This document shows, piece by piece, positions 8,703 through 16,471 of a stretch of 58,418 nt of DNA. Origin of the DNA: Heliomicrobium undosum (GTDB taxonomy: Bacteria > Bacillota > Desulfitobacteriia > Heliobacteriales > Heliobacteriaceae); the NCBI RefSeq assembly GCF_009877425.1, contig NZ_WXEY01000021.1:1-58418 (forward strand), read 5' to 3'. Position 1 is the first letter of the stretch. Each line of letters begins with the position of its first letter. The position numbers were made by a program, and so were the translations under genes. The notes beneath the pieces are model-generated. The model saw nothing but the letters and a program-made list of their open reading frames with translations. It was not told the DNA's origin and made no database searches.

Positions 8703-8740
8703 TTACTCCCACTCAATCGTCCCCGGCGGCTTCGACGTGA
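8703..8740. other. Putative attachment site (att) at the guaA 3' end
   Basis: The composition change falls at the guaA stop codon, and the integrase lies directly beside it. The conserved final codons of guaA (PPGTIEWE-stop) are the part used as target by many guaA-specific integrases. The exact core cannot be defined because the other copy is outside the window. Confidence 0.45.
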
Positions 8741-10244
8741 TGTCGTAGACCACCCGGTTAACCCCCTTGACCTCATTGACGATCCGGTTCGAGATCTTTT
8801 CCAGCAGTTCATAAGGCAGCCGCGCCCAGTCGGCCGTCATGGCGTCGTCAGAGGTGACGGCGCGCAGGATGGCCGGGTATTCGTAGGTGCGGCAATCGCC
8901 CATGACGCCGACGCTGCGCACGGTCGTCGGCAGCACGACGAAGGACTGCCAGATCTGCCGGTAGAGACCGGCTTTTTTGATCTCCTGGAAGACGATATCG
9001 TCAGCGTGGCGCAGGATGTCCAGGCTTTCCTTGGTGATCTCGCCGAGAACGCGGATGGCCAAGCCCGGTCCGGGGAAGGGCTGACGCCAGACGATGTCTT
9101 CGGGCAGACCCAGTTTTTGGCCCACTTCCCGCACCTCGTCCTTAAAGAGGGTGCGCAGGGGCTCGATCAGTTCGAATTTCATGTCCTCCGGCAGGCCGCC
9201 CACGTTGTGGTGGGTCTTGATCGTCTCGGCCGTCGAGGTGCCGCTTTCGACCACGTCGGGATAGAGGGTGCCTTGCACCAGGAAGTCCACCTGGCCCAGT
9301 TTGGCTGCTTCCTCTTCGAAGACGCGGATGAACTCGTTGCCGATGCCTTTGCGCTTCGTCTCCGGATCGGAGACGCCGGCGACCTTGGCCAAGAAGCGTT
9401 CCGACGCTTCGACGGCGATCAGGTTCATGCCCAGTTCACCCCGGAAGGTCTTGACGATCCGCTCCGATTCGTTGAGACGCATAAAGCCGTGGTCGACGTA
9501 GACGCAGGTCAGTTGCTCGCCCACGGCCCGGTGAACGAGGAGCGCGGCTACGGAGGAGTCGACGCCGCCCGAGAGGGCGCAGAGGACCTTGCCGCCGCCG
9601 ACGCGGGCGCGGATGGCCTCCACCTGCTCTTCAATGAAGTTCTCCATGGTCCACTCGCCGGTGCAGCCGCAGACGCCGAAGAGGAAGCTCCGCATCATGT
9701 CCATGCCTTGGGGCGTGTGACGCACCTCGGGGTGGAACTGGACGCCGTAGAAGCGGCGCACCGGATCGGCCATGGCCGCGAAGGGGGCGTGGTCGGTCTT
9801 GCCGGAACTAACGAAGCCGTGGGGCAGGACCTCCACCTTGTCGCCGTGGCTCATCCAGCACTGCACATCGCCTTCCATGCCGGCGAAGGGGCCTTCGGAA
9901 GCGGTGATGGTGAGGGCCGCCTTGCCGTACTCGCGCGAATCAGCCCGTCCGACCTTGCCGCCCAGTTGGTTGACCATCAGTTGCATGCCGTAGCAGATGC
10001 CCAGGATGGGGATGCCCAGGTCGTAGATGGCCGGGTCGACAGCGGGGGCTTTTTCTTCATAGACGCTAGCCGGGCCGCCGGTGAAGATGATTCCTTTCGG
10101 ATTCATCTCCCGGATGGCGTCGACGCTGATCGTAAAGGGGTGCATCTCACAGTAGACGTGCAGTTCCCGGACGCGGCGGGCGATCAGTTGGTTGTACTGG
10201 CCGCCGAAGTCGAGGACCAGGATGGTTTCATGGGGCTTCGTCAA
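8703..10244 (-). CDS. guaA: GMP synthase, glutamine-hydrolysing (513 aa)
   Basis: Converts XMP to GMP using ATP and ammonia released from glutamine; last step of guanine nucleotide synthesis. The class I amidotransferase domain has catalytic C84 (GICYG) and the H171/E173 pair (QFHPEV). The ATP-pyrophosphatase domain has the P-loop SGGVDS (225-230), and the dimerisation domain ends in the conserved PPGTIEWE. The longest frame starts at TTG 10262, but the TTG at 10244 is chosen because GAGAGGAG lies 8 nt before it; length then matches the family. The reading frame is intact despite the insertion beside it, as expected when an element restores the target gene end. hpt lies upstream in the same direction. 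Confidence 0.96.
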   Translation of the reverse strand: MTKPHETILVLDFGGQYNQLIARRVRELHVYCEMHPFTISVDAIREMNPKGIIFTGGPASVYEEKAPAVDPAIYDLGIPILGICYGMQLMVNQLGGKVGRADSREYGKAALTITASEGPFAGMEGDVQCWMSHGDKVEVLPHGFVSSGKTDHAPFAAMADPVRRFYGVQFHPEVRHTPQGMDMMRSFLFGVCGCTGEWTMENFIEEQVEAIRARVGGGKVLCALSGGVDSSVAALLVHRAVGEQLTCVYVDHGFMRLNESERIVKTFRGELGMNLIAVEASERFLAKVAGVSDPETKRKGIGNEFIRVFEEEAAKLGQVDFLVQGTLYPDVVESGTSTAETIKTHHNVGGLPEDMKFELIEPLRTLFKDEVREVGQKLGLPEDIVWRQPFPGPGLAIRVLGEITKESLDILRHADDIVFQEIKKAGLYRQIWQSFVVLPTTVRSVGVMGDCRTYEYPAILRAVTSDDAMTADWARLPYELLEKISNRIVNEVKGVNRVVYDITSKPPGTIEWE

Positions 10245-10331
10245 GGTGTTCGCTCCTCTCAAAAAGTCCTACCGATTCATTGTTTCTCGGTAGATTGTTT
10301 CCTTAACAAATTGTTCTGTCGATGGCTTGTC

Positions 10332-10871
10332 CTACTTCTCGTAAACTTCCCGCTTCAGCACGGCCACGCAGGGAATGTGGCGGTACTGTTCGGCATAGTC
10401 GAGGCCGTAGCCGATGACAAACTCATCGGGGATGGTGAAGCCGTTGTAGTCGGGGGCGACGGGTGTCTTGCGGCGGCTGGGCTTGTCCAGGATGGTGCAG
10501 ACCTTCACCGATGCGGCGCCGCGGGACTTCAGGTTGTCCACCAGGTAGTTGAGGGTCAAGCCCGTGTCGACGATGTCCTCGACGATCAGGATGTGCCGGT
10601 TTTCGATGGCCCGGTCCAAATCCTTCAGGATCCGCACGGCGCCAGAGGATCGGGTCCCTTGACCATAACTGGAGACGGCCATGAAGTCGATCTCGATGGG
10701 GATGCGGATGGCCCGGATCAGGTCGGCCATGAAGACGAGTGCGCCCTTGAGGATGCCCACGACCAGGAGATCCTTGTCTTGGTAGTCGGTCGAGATTTGT
10801 TCGCCCAGTTCCCGGACCTTGGTTCGGATTTCTTCTTCGCTGACCAGTACGCGATCGATGACCTTGTCCAT
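10332..10871 (-). CDS. hpt: Hypoxanthine phosphoribosyltransferase (179 aa)
   Basis: Salvages hypoxanthine and guanine to IMP and GMP with PRPP. The PRPP-binding motif [13 protein letters not shown] is clear, with further family motifs in [13 protein letters not shown] near the N-terminus and the C-terminal [11 protein letters not shown] stretch. The longest open frame begins 15 codons earlier, but ATG at 10871 (MDKVIDRV) has AGGAGG 11 nt upstream and gives the usual length. It precedes guaA by 87 bp on the same strand, so the two purine genes may be co-transcribed. Confidence 0.93.
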   Translation of the reverse strand: MDKVIDRVLVSEEEIRTKVRELGEQISTDYQDKDLLVVGILKGALVFMADLIRAIRIPIEIDFMAVSSYGQGTRSSGAVRILKDLDRAIENRHILIVEDIVDTGLTLNYLVDNLKSRGAASVKVCTILDKPSRRKTPVAPDYNGFTIPDEFVIGYGLDYAEQYRHIPCVAVLKREVYEK

Positions 10872-10895
10872 TGCTGAAGCCGCCTCCTGAAATAC

Positions 10896-10924
10896 GAAAA
10901 TAAGGCCGGCTCTCAAGACCGGCC
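10896..10924 (-). terminator. Hairpin with T-rich tail upstream of hpt
   Basis: GGCCGG (10904-10909) and CCGGCC (10919-10924) pair, extended by TCT/AGA, and are followed on the minus strand by TTATTTTC. It could terminate the upstream HesB-like gene or act as an attenuator in the hpt leader, since the ribosome binding site follows closely. Confidence 0.5.
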
Positions 10925-11024
10925 ATGCAGACGTGACTATCAGGTATACTCTTTGTCGAATCTCTAAAATTATACCAACGAATGAAAAATCATGTCAACA
11001 GAAAAAGCCCTGTTGCCCTACCCC

Positions 11025-11336
11025 TTACGCCAACCGCCAACCCTTCACCGCCAGTTTCGTCCGGAGGAGGCCCCGCGAGAGGTCGATGGAGAGCGGATGG
11101 CTGCAAGCAAAGCGTTTGTCCTGGTAGACGGTGACGCCGTCTTTTTCGAAGCAAGCGTACTCGGCAGGATCCTGCGGGCGGGGCGGCCCCACCTCGATCT
11201 CCGGCGGCGCGTCCAGGTGGATGCAACAGCCGACAGAGAGGTTCATGGGGATATGGATGATGCCGCCCTTTTGTTCGATGAAGGCCCTTGCTTCCGGCGT
11301 GAAGGACCAGTCCTGGAAAAAGCCTCGCTGCTGCAT
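11025..11336 (-). CDS. HesB-like CC/Se-motif family protein (103 aa)
   Basis: Small protein resembling the HesB-like family of Clostridia in which a Cys-Cys or Sec-containing motif is conserved. The pattern runs: FTPEARAFIEQKGG near the N-terminus, GCC at about residues 43-45, an EIEVGPP strand, then the C-terminal IDLSRGLLRTKLAVKG. Here the motif is Cys-Cys, so no selenocysteine recoding is needed. Its role is unknown; a link to iron-sulfur or sulfur chemistry is inferred from the family name only. ATG at 11336 (MQQRGFF) is chosen because the upstream part of the open frame is Arg/Pro-rich frame noise from the overlapping gene region; AAGGGG lies about 10 nt before it. Confidence 0.65.
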   Translation of the reverse strand: MQQRGFFQDWSFTPEARAFIEQKGGIIHIPMNLSVGCCIHLDAPPEIEVGPPRPQDPAEYACFEKDGVTVYQDKRFACSHPLSIDLSRGLLRTKLAVKGWRLA

Positions 11337-11434
11337 CGGTGAATCGCCCCTTGTGTCTTTTGCCACTATTTTGACACCCATTCGGCATTCGCACAAGTCC
11401 CGCAACCAATCCTGCTTCAAGCCACTGTCCGTTT

Positions 11435-12142
11435 CTACCGTCCCGCCGCCGGCGGCAGGTTGATGGTCTGTTTGCCGTCGTAATCGGTGAACTGCAGCAT
11501 GAGGATCAGCCGGTCGCGGGGAGCGTTGCGGCTGGTGGCTTCGACGACGACCTTGCGGATGAGGTTCTTCTCGGGGTCGACCCAGATGCGGTAGTAGAAG
11601 TCTTTCCATAGGGTGGTCAGGAGGCGGTTGGACACCTCGGTGCGGCACTCCATGAGCAGGCACTTGTCTTCACCCACGCTATCGATCCCCGTCACGGTGA
11701 CGCCTTCGATGTTTTTGATATCCAGGGCGGTCAGCGGGCTGATCTCGGAGAGCAGCAGGTCCTGGGGACCGAAGCGGCTTTTCTCAATGGTGTACCAGTT
11801 TTTCTTGACGGGGTCCCAGAGGTAGAACAGGTTGCCGGACGTAAAGATCTCCGTCGACGACTGGAGGAGCGTCCCTTTTAGGTGGAACTTCTCCCCTTCG
11901 GCCCGGTCGCCGGAAAAGCGGCTGATGACCTCTTCCCGCCCGTCGACGCGGATGAGGAAGGTGCTCTCAAAGGAAAAACTGGGGCTGTGCAAGGTGCCCG
12001 CCACAGCGCGCTTGACGACAGTCATGGGATCCTTGGGATTCCAAAGCGCTTCATGGGCCTGCCACATCAGGTAGCCGCCGCCTGCGCCGAGGAGCAAAAA
12101 CAAGACGATAAGGCCGGCGCTCCACCGCCACCAGCGTCTCAT
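11435..12142 (-). CDS. Membrane-anchored LolA-like protein (235 aa)
   Basis: An N-terminal membrane anchor or signal (about residues 9-29, AGLIVLFLLLGAGGGYLMW) is followed by an extracellular beta-rich domain. That domain resembles the LolA/outer-membrane-lipoprotein-sorting-like fold found in Gram-positive lipoproteins: repeated short strands, SGNLFYLWDPVKKNWY, and a C-terminal RLILMLQFTDYDGKQ strand. There is no lipobox Cys. ATG at 12142 (MRRWWRW) is chosen because GGGGGGA precedes it and the hydrophobic segment then starts near the N-terminus; the 32 extra upstream codons do not look like protein. The substrate is unknown. Confidence 0.6.
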   Translation of the reverse strand: MRRWWRWSAGLIVLFLLLGAGGGYLMWQAHEALWNPKDPMTVVKRAVAGTLHSPSFSFESTFLIRVDGREEVISRFSGDRAEGEKFHLKGTLLQSSTEIFTSGNLFYLWDPVKKNWYTIEKSRFGPQDLLLSEISPLTALDIKNIEGVTVTGIDSVGEDKCLLMECRTEVSNRLLTTLWKDFYYRIWVDPEKNLIRKVVVEATSRNAPRDRLILMLQFTDYDGKQTINLPPAAGR

Positions 12143-12262
12143 GGGGATCCCCCCTTCCGGAAAAAGCCTCCCTATGGGAAGGGTATTTTCCGTTCGAGGG
12201 GGGATAGAACCGGAGGAATTTTCCTTCGTCACCCGCAAAAAGGACTCGTCTGCAAAATAGGA

Positions 12263-12303
12263 TCAACAAAAAAGAATCCCCCCGCGCGCAGAGAGGATTC
12301 TTT
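12263..12303 (-). terminator. Intrinsic terminator of the molybdenum cofactor operon
   Basis: AAAGAATCC (12271-12279) pairs perfectly with GGATTCTTT (12295-12303). On the minus strand it is followed by a T-run (TTTTTTGTT). It starts 25 bp after the mogA/moaB-like stop codon. Confidence 0.85.
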
Positions 12304-12327
12304 CGCCATCTTGCTTATGGGCCTCGT

Positions 12328-12819
12328 TTACTTGCGGGCGCACTCGCTCGCCTCGCCCTTGAGGATCTCGATGCCGTGGGGCAGCGCCGGCAGGATGATG
12401 TCGAGGCACTCTTGAACAGCCTTGGGGCTGCCGGGAAGGTTGACGATCAGCGTCCGGCCGCGGATGCCAGCGACGCCGCGGGTGAGCATGGCCCGGGGCG
12501 TGATCTTCATGCTCTCGGCCCGCATGGCCTCGGCGATGCCAGGCGCGAGCCTTTCCACCACGTCCATCGTCGCTTCCGGGGTCACGTCGCGGGGCGAGAA
12601 GCCTGTCCCGCCTGTGGTGAAAATCAGGTCGAGGCCGAGGTCGTCGGCCATTTCCCGGAGGGCGGCGGCGATCTGGTCCCGCTCGTCGGGAACGACCTTG
12701 TAGGCGGCCATGGCGCCGCCGATGGACTGGACGGCTTCGCCGATCAGCCGTCCAGACCGGTCCTCCCGTTCACCGCGGCTCCCCTTGTCTGAGGCGGTAA
12801 GGATGCCGACACGGATCAT
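12328..12819 (-). CDS. mog: Molybdopterin adenylyltransferase MogA/MoaB-like (163 aa)
   Basis: Adenylates molybdopterin before metal insertion. It has the MoCF-binding fold motifs: TTGGTGFSPRDVTPEA in the middle and NLPGSPKAVQE near the C-terminus, with the N-terminal VGILTASDKGSRG. Length is typical of MogA/MoaB; the two are hard to tell apart by eye. ATG at 12819 overlaps the stop of the upstream MOSC gene by 4 nt (ATGA), and AGGAGGAG precedes it, so translation is probably coupled. It is the last gene of the moa cluster. Confidence 0.9.
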   Translation of the reverse strand: MIRVGILTASDKGSRGEREDRSGRLIGEAVQSIGGAMAAYKVVPDERDQIAAALREMADDLGLDLIFTTGGTGFSPRDVTPEATMDVVERLAPGIAEAMRAESMKITPRAMLTRGVAGIRGRTLIVNLPGSPKAVQECLDIILPALPHGIEILKGEASECARK

Positions 12820-13334
12820 GGGCGCTCCTCCTCTCCGGCGGCCTTTGCACCTGGATTTTTCTCTTGCTGCGTCTTCACACCAGCCGCCGCTTCACTGGGC
12901 ATCACTTCAATCGCATCGCCGACCTGCACAGGTCCGCCCGAGATCACCCGGATAAAGATGCCCTCTTTGGGCATGACACAGTCGCCGGCCTGGTAGTAGA
13001 TGGCACAGCGGGTATGGCACTCCTTGCCGATCTGGGTCACCTCGCCGACGGCCTCTGCTCCTAATCTCAGCCGCGTCCCGACCGGGAGCACGGTCAGTTC
13101 GATGCCTTCCGTGGTGATATTTTCGGCGAAGTCGCCGGGATGGACGTCCAGGCCGAGGTCGCGCATCTTTTGGATGCTCTCGATGGCCAGCAGGCTCACC
13201 TGGCGGTGCCAGGGGCCGCCGTGGGCGTCGCCGGCCAGACCGAAATCGGCCGTCAGCATCCCCTGGCCCACATTTTTTTTGCGCATCCCTTTTTTCTCGC
13301 TGCTGCAAACGGCTACGATCGTTGCCACGGTCAT
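12816..13334 (-). CDS. MOSC domain protein (172 aa)
   Basis: A MOSC (MoCo sulfurase C-terminal) domain protein, predicted to handle a metal-sulfur species in molybdenum cofactor metabolism. Visible signatures are [18 protein letters not shown], a [11 protein letters not shown] stretch, and the conserved Cys in [14 protein letters not shown] at 13334 overlaps the moaC stop by 4 nt, but GGGAGG is only one or two bases before it. GTG at 13328 has 7-nt spacing and is an equally likely start. The C-terminal tail ([20 protein letters not shown]) is low-complexity. It sits between moaC and mog, which supports a cofactor role. Confidence 0.85.
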   Translation of the reverse strand: MTVATIVAVCSSEKKGMRKKNVGQGMLTADFGLAGDAHGGPWHRQVSLLAIESIQKMRDLGLDVHPGDFAENITTEGIELTVLPVGTRLRLGAEAVGEVTQIGKECHTRCAIYYQAGDCVMPKEGIFIRVISGGPVQVGDAIEVMPSEAAAGVKTQQEKNPGAKAAGEEERP

Positions 13335-13810
13335 TCCTCCCTGATGAAGTGCCCGCTCTTCCCCCCTGTTTTTTCGACAAGCCGGATGTCGCTGACAACC
13401 ATGCTCTTGTCCATGGCCTTGCACATGTCATATATGGTCAACGCGGCCACGGAAACAGCAGTCAACGCCTCCATCTCGACGCCGGTCTTGCCGGTCGTTT
13501 TGACACGGCTCTCGATCTCCACCGTCGAATGGAGCTCGTCCAAGGTGAAGGTCAGATCGACACCGGTCAGAAAGAGAGGGTGGCAGAGGGGGATCAGGTC
13601 ACTCGTCCGCTTGGCGGCCATGATGCCAGCCAGGCGGGCCACTGACAGCACGTCGCCTTTGGCGATCTGGCCGTCCCGGATCCGCCGGAAGGTATCCCGG
13701 TGCATGAGCACCCGCCCGCGGGCCACCGCCTCCCGCCGGGTGTCGCCCTTCAGGCTCACATCGACCATGCGGGCGCCGCCTTTTTCATCAAAATGCGTCA
13801 AAGGATCCAT
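13331..13810 (-). CDS. moaC: Cyclic pyranopterin monophosphate synthase MoaC (159 aa)
   Basis: With MoaA it converts GTP to cyclic pyranopterin monophosphate, the first stage of molybdenum cofactor synthesis. Family motifs are [31 protein letters not shown] and [10 protein letters not shown], which include the conserved His and acidic active-site residues. Length is normal. ATG at 13810 has CGGAGG 6-7 nt upstream. Its stop overlaps the MOSC start by 4 nt. moaA lies 83 bp upstream in the same direction. Confidence 0.96.
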   Translation of the reverse strand: MDPLTHFDEKGGARMVDVSLKGDTRREAVARGRVLMHRDTFRRIRDGQIAKGDVLSVARLAGIMAAKRTSDLIPLCHPLFLTGVDLTFTLDELHSTVEIESRVKTTGKTGVEMEALTAVSVAALTIYDMCKAMDKSMVVSDIRLVEKTGGKSGHFIREE

Positions 13811-13893
13811 TCGCTACCTCCGCTGTTATCACTCATCATTAGAAAACAACTGCTAATGGGCTTCTAGGCCAGCCATATCGCCCGGCCCCCCCT

Positions 13894-14901
13894 TCAGCCC
13901 CCGATCTGGGACATCCGGCGTGTCCGATCGCCCCATCCCTCATCCAGCATGCTGTGTTGATAGGGTTTTGCCTCGACGGCTTTTTGAAAAATCAGGGACA
14001 GCAGGCTGTCGGGAGCGCCCCGCCGCATGGGGGCTTTCAGGTCGATCTCCTGGCGCGAGTGCAGGCAGGGGCGCAATTTGCCTTCGGCTGTCAGCCGCAG
14101 GCGGTTGCAGGCGGCGCAGAAGTGTTTCGACATGGCGCTGATGAAGCCAACCGTTCCGAGGGCGCCCTCCAGGGTGTGGTAGCGGGCCGGACCGCCACCC
14201 CGGATGCCGGGGTGGTTGCCCAGTCGCAGCCCTTCTCGGGCCATCTTCGCTTGCATCTGTTCAATGGAAACGAATTGACCGCGAAAGCGGGGGTCGCCCT
14301 CCCCGATGGGCATCAATTCGATAAACCGGACATGAATGGGCCACTGCAGGGTGAGGCGGGCGAAGTCAGCCAGTTCGTCGTCGTTGACACCGCCCATGAC
14401 GACCACGTTCAGCTTCACCGGATGCAGGTCGGCCGCCAGGGCCGCCTCGATGCCTGTCCAGACATCGTCGACACACCCGACCCGGGTGACGGCTCGAAAG
14501 CGTTCGGGCCGCAAGGTGTCCAGGCTGATGTTGACGCGATCCAGGCCCGCCGCCTTCAGGTCGCCGGCGAAACGGGGCAGCAGAATGCCGTTGGTGGTGA
14601 GGGCCACGTCTTCGATGCCGGTGATCGCCTTCACCCGAGCTACGAAGGGGACGATCCCCTTGCGCACCAGCGGCTCGCCGCCGGTGATCCGCACGCGGCG
14701 GACGCCCTGTGCAGCGGCGATGGCGATCAACCGTTCAAACTCTTCGAAACGGAGCACCTCCCGGTGGTCGACCAGGGGGAGTCCCTCTTCCGGCATGCAG
14801 TAGACACAGCGGAGGTTGCAGCGGTCGGTGACGGAGACACGCAGGTAATGGATATCCCGGGCGAAGGCGTCGATCATTTCGGCCACCCCGTCTCTTGTCA
14901 T
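13894..14901 (-). CDS. moaA: GTP 3',8-cyclase MoaA, radical SAM (335 aa)
   Basis: Radical SAM enzyme that rearranges GTP in molybdenum cofactor synthesis. The N-terminal cluster motif CNLRCVYC binds the SAM-coordinating 4Fe-4S cluster; ITGGEPLVR follows. The C-terminal cluster uses the Cys residues of CAACNRLRL and the later KLRPC. It ends in the typical Gly-Gly tail (SQIGG). The start is uncertain: ATG at 14901 is used, but no clear Shine-Dalgarno is visible there, and the ATG eight codons later (GGGGTGG upstream) is possible. It follows a small CELGC protein by 39 bp. Confidence 0.95.
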   Translation of the reverse strand: MTRDGVAEMIDAFARDIHYLRVSVTDRCNLRCVYCMPEEGLPLVDHREVLRFEEFERLIAIAAAQGVRRVRITGGEPLVRKGIVPFVARVKAITGIEDVALTTNGILLPRFAGDLKAAGLDRVNISLDTLRPERFRAVTRVGCVDDVWTGIEAALAADLHPVKLNVVVMGGVNDDELADFARLTLQWPIHVRFIELMPIGEGDPRFRGQFVSIEQMQAKMAREGLRLGNHPGIRGGGPARYHTLEGALGTVGFISAMSKHFCAACNRLRLTAEGKLRPCLHSRQEIDLKAPMRRGAPDSLLSLIFQKAVEAKPYQHSMLDEGWGDRTRRMSQIGG

Positions 14902-14940
14902 TATTTCAGCAGCAGAGAGAACGCCGGGGGCGTGCGCATT

Positions 14941-15153
14941 TTAGAAACAGCCCAGTTCACAGTGGCGGATCTTGATCTTCAACTCGTTGGCCAGTCGTCC
15001 GATAAGACTGTAGGGGACGCCAAAGGACTCGGCGATGTCCCGGGCGTCGGTGCAGGTCAGCCGGTTATCGGCGACCGCTTCGCCCATGGCTTTTTTGATT
15101 GCCTCGATCGGCGCGCCGCCTGCCGGCGTCGTTTTATCTGCATTCTTGGTCAT
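14941..15153 (-). CDS. Small helical protein with C-terminal CELGC motif, first gene of the moa operon (70 aa)
   Basis: Not assigned to a named family with confidence. It is helical and looks like a compact helix-turn-helix (TDARDIAESFGVPYSLIGRLAN) ending in KIKIRHCELGCF, a C-x3-C pair at the extreme C-terminus. I recall similar short proteins with this ending near molybdenum cofactor and related genes in other Clostridia, but could not check. A metal- or cluster-sensing regulator of the operon is a guess. The ATG has AGGAGG 6 nt upstream and a good promoter at 15243-15271. Confidence 0.7.
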   Translation of the reverse strand: MTKNADKTTPAGGAPIEAIKKAMGEAVADNRLTCTDARDIAESFGVPYSLIGRLANELKIKIRHCELGCF

Positions 15154-15242
15154 ATCGATCCTCCTAGAGCCTTCTGCGACGGCTCGTCCGACTCGTGCAG
15201 CGAAAAATTTCCAATATTCTGAAGCGCACTTGTGATGTTTTT

Positions 15243-15271
15243 AGCATACGTGCTGAAGGCCTGTTCGTCAA
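15243..15271 (-). promoter_or_regulatory. Promoter of the moa operon
   Basis: On the minus strand TTGACG (15266-15271) and TATGCT (15243-15248) are separated by 17 bp. This leaves about a 80-nt leader before the start of the small CELGC gene at 15153. Confidence 0.6.
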
Positions 15272-15367
15272 GGCTTTCCAGTTCTGGACCTGTTTTTTCA
15301 GATCCCCTGGAAACACATTTTTCCCCTCTCTGCTACATAAGAATCTGACGTGGAGAGGGTGATGGCG

Positions 15368-16369
15368 ATGGACTGGGCATTGGTGCTCAGCGGCGGCGGT
15401 TCTCGCGGCGCCGCCCATATCGGCGTGATCAAGGCACTGGAAGAGGAAGGCCTGCGGCCACCCCTTGTCGTCGGCGTCAGCGCCGGCAGCATCGCCGGCG
15501 CCCTCTACGGCACAGGCTATAGCGCCGATGACATGATAGCCATCGCCAAACGGGCCTCCCGGCATTTTCTCTTTGACTTTGACTGGCGCTGGCTCACCGC
15601 CGCCTTGCTCGGTCTCTTTCGTCTGCTCCAGGGACGGCCCAATGCGGCGCTCTGGCCTGGGCTCCCGACAGGCCTCCTCGTGGGTAACCAGTTGGAAAAA
15701 CTGTTTCGCCAGATCTGGGGGCAGCGGACCTTTGACCAAACAGAGCCCCGTGTCGTCGTGACGGCTGCCGATCTGATCACCGGCGCATCGATCTGCTTCC
15801 TGCCGAAGGACCTGGCGCCGGTAGATCCCCTTCCCTACCGGCGTTTCCTCACCGGCGTCCCCATCGCCCAGGCCGTCCGCGCCAGTTCGAGCATCCCCGG
15901 CGTCTTTCATCCCGTCCGGTTGAAGGAGTATTGTCTCGTTGACGGCGCCGTGCGGGCCAACCTGCCGACCGACCTGGCCCGCAGCCTCGGCGCCAAGGCG
16001 GTCATCTGTGTCAGCCTGCGCGATCCTGACACACCGGCCGTCCCGCCCGACAACCTGATCGGGACGATGCTGCGTTCCATCGACATTATGGGCTATGAGA
16101 TCGACTTGTGCACCATCTTAGGCGGCGCCGATCTGGTCATTGAACCTGCCCTGGGCCGCATGGGTGTCTTCGACTTCAACGCCATCGACGAGGCCGCCCA
16201 GGCGGGATATGCCGCCGCCATGGAGGTCATGCCGTCGATTCGGCGGATCCTGCAGGCGCCTCCCGTTCAGCCGGAAGCCCCCTCGGTGACAGAGCACCGG
16301 ACAGGGCAGGGGCTCGTCATCCGCATCGGCAGAGGGAGTCAAGCCAGTGAGAATAAAAACTTTTCATGA
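15368..16369 (+). CDS. Patatin-like phospholipase (333 aa)
   Basis: Lipid acyl hydrolase of the patatin/RssA type. It has the oxyanion-hole motif GGGSRG near residue 10, the nucleophile elbow GVSAGS (Ser of the Ser-Asp dyad), and the DGA motif (LVDGAVRANLP) carrying the catalytic Asp. No signal peptide is present, so it probably acts in the cytoplasm or at the inner membrane face. The longest frame starts at GTG 15350, but ATG at 15368 (MDWALVLSGGG) has GGAGAGG about 9 nt upstream and places the motif where the family has it; ATG 15362 is the alternative. A bidirectional terminator follows. Confidence 0.9.
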   Translation: MDWALVLSGGGSRGAAHIGVIKALEEEGLRPPLVVGVSAGSIAGALYGTGYSADDMIAIAKRASRHFLFDFDWRWLTAALLGLFRLLQGRPNAALWPGLPTGLLVGNQLEKLFRQIWGQRTFDQTEPRVVVTAADLITGASICFLPKDLAPVDPLPYRRFLTGVPIAQAVRASSSIPGVFHPVRLKEYCLVDGAVRANLPTDLARSLGAKAVICVSLRDPDTPAVPPDNLIGTMLRSIDIMGYEIDLCTILGGADLVIEPALGRMGVFDFNAIDEAAQAGYAAAMEVMPSIRRILQAPPVQPEAPSVTEHRTGQGLVIRIGRGSQASENKNFS

Positions 16370-16370
16370 A

Positions 16371-16408
16371 AAAAGGGAGCGGCATCCGGCGATGCTTCAC
16401 TCCCTTTT
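16371..16408. terminator. Bidirectional terminator between patatin and amtB
   Basis: AAAAGGGAG (16371-16379) pairs with CTCCCTTTT (16400-16408), with A-runs and T-runs on both flanks. It serves the converging patatin (plus) and amtB (minus) genes. Confidence 0.8.
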
Positions 16409-16471
16409 CCTTTGGAAATATTTTCATTTCGACTTCCGATTACGATTAGCTGACCAGATTACGCTATGCCC

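Noticed and set aside
9006-10877. 623-codon open frame opposite guaA and hpt
   Set aside because: It is antisense to two clear enzymes, with Asp/Gly/His/Val-rich composition typical of the mirror frame of high-GC genes and no family motif.
11337-11663. N-terminal extension of the HesB-like protein
   Set aside because: Arg/Pro/His-rich out-of-frame translation of the LolA-like gene; the downstream ATG fits the family.
15164-15910. 248-codon frame antisense to the patatin gene
   Set aside because: No motif, Asp/Gly-rich mirror frame, and it overlaps the moa promoter.
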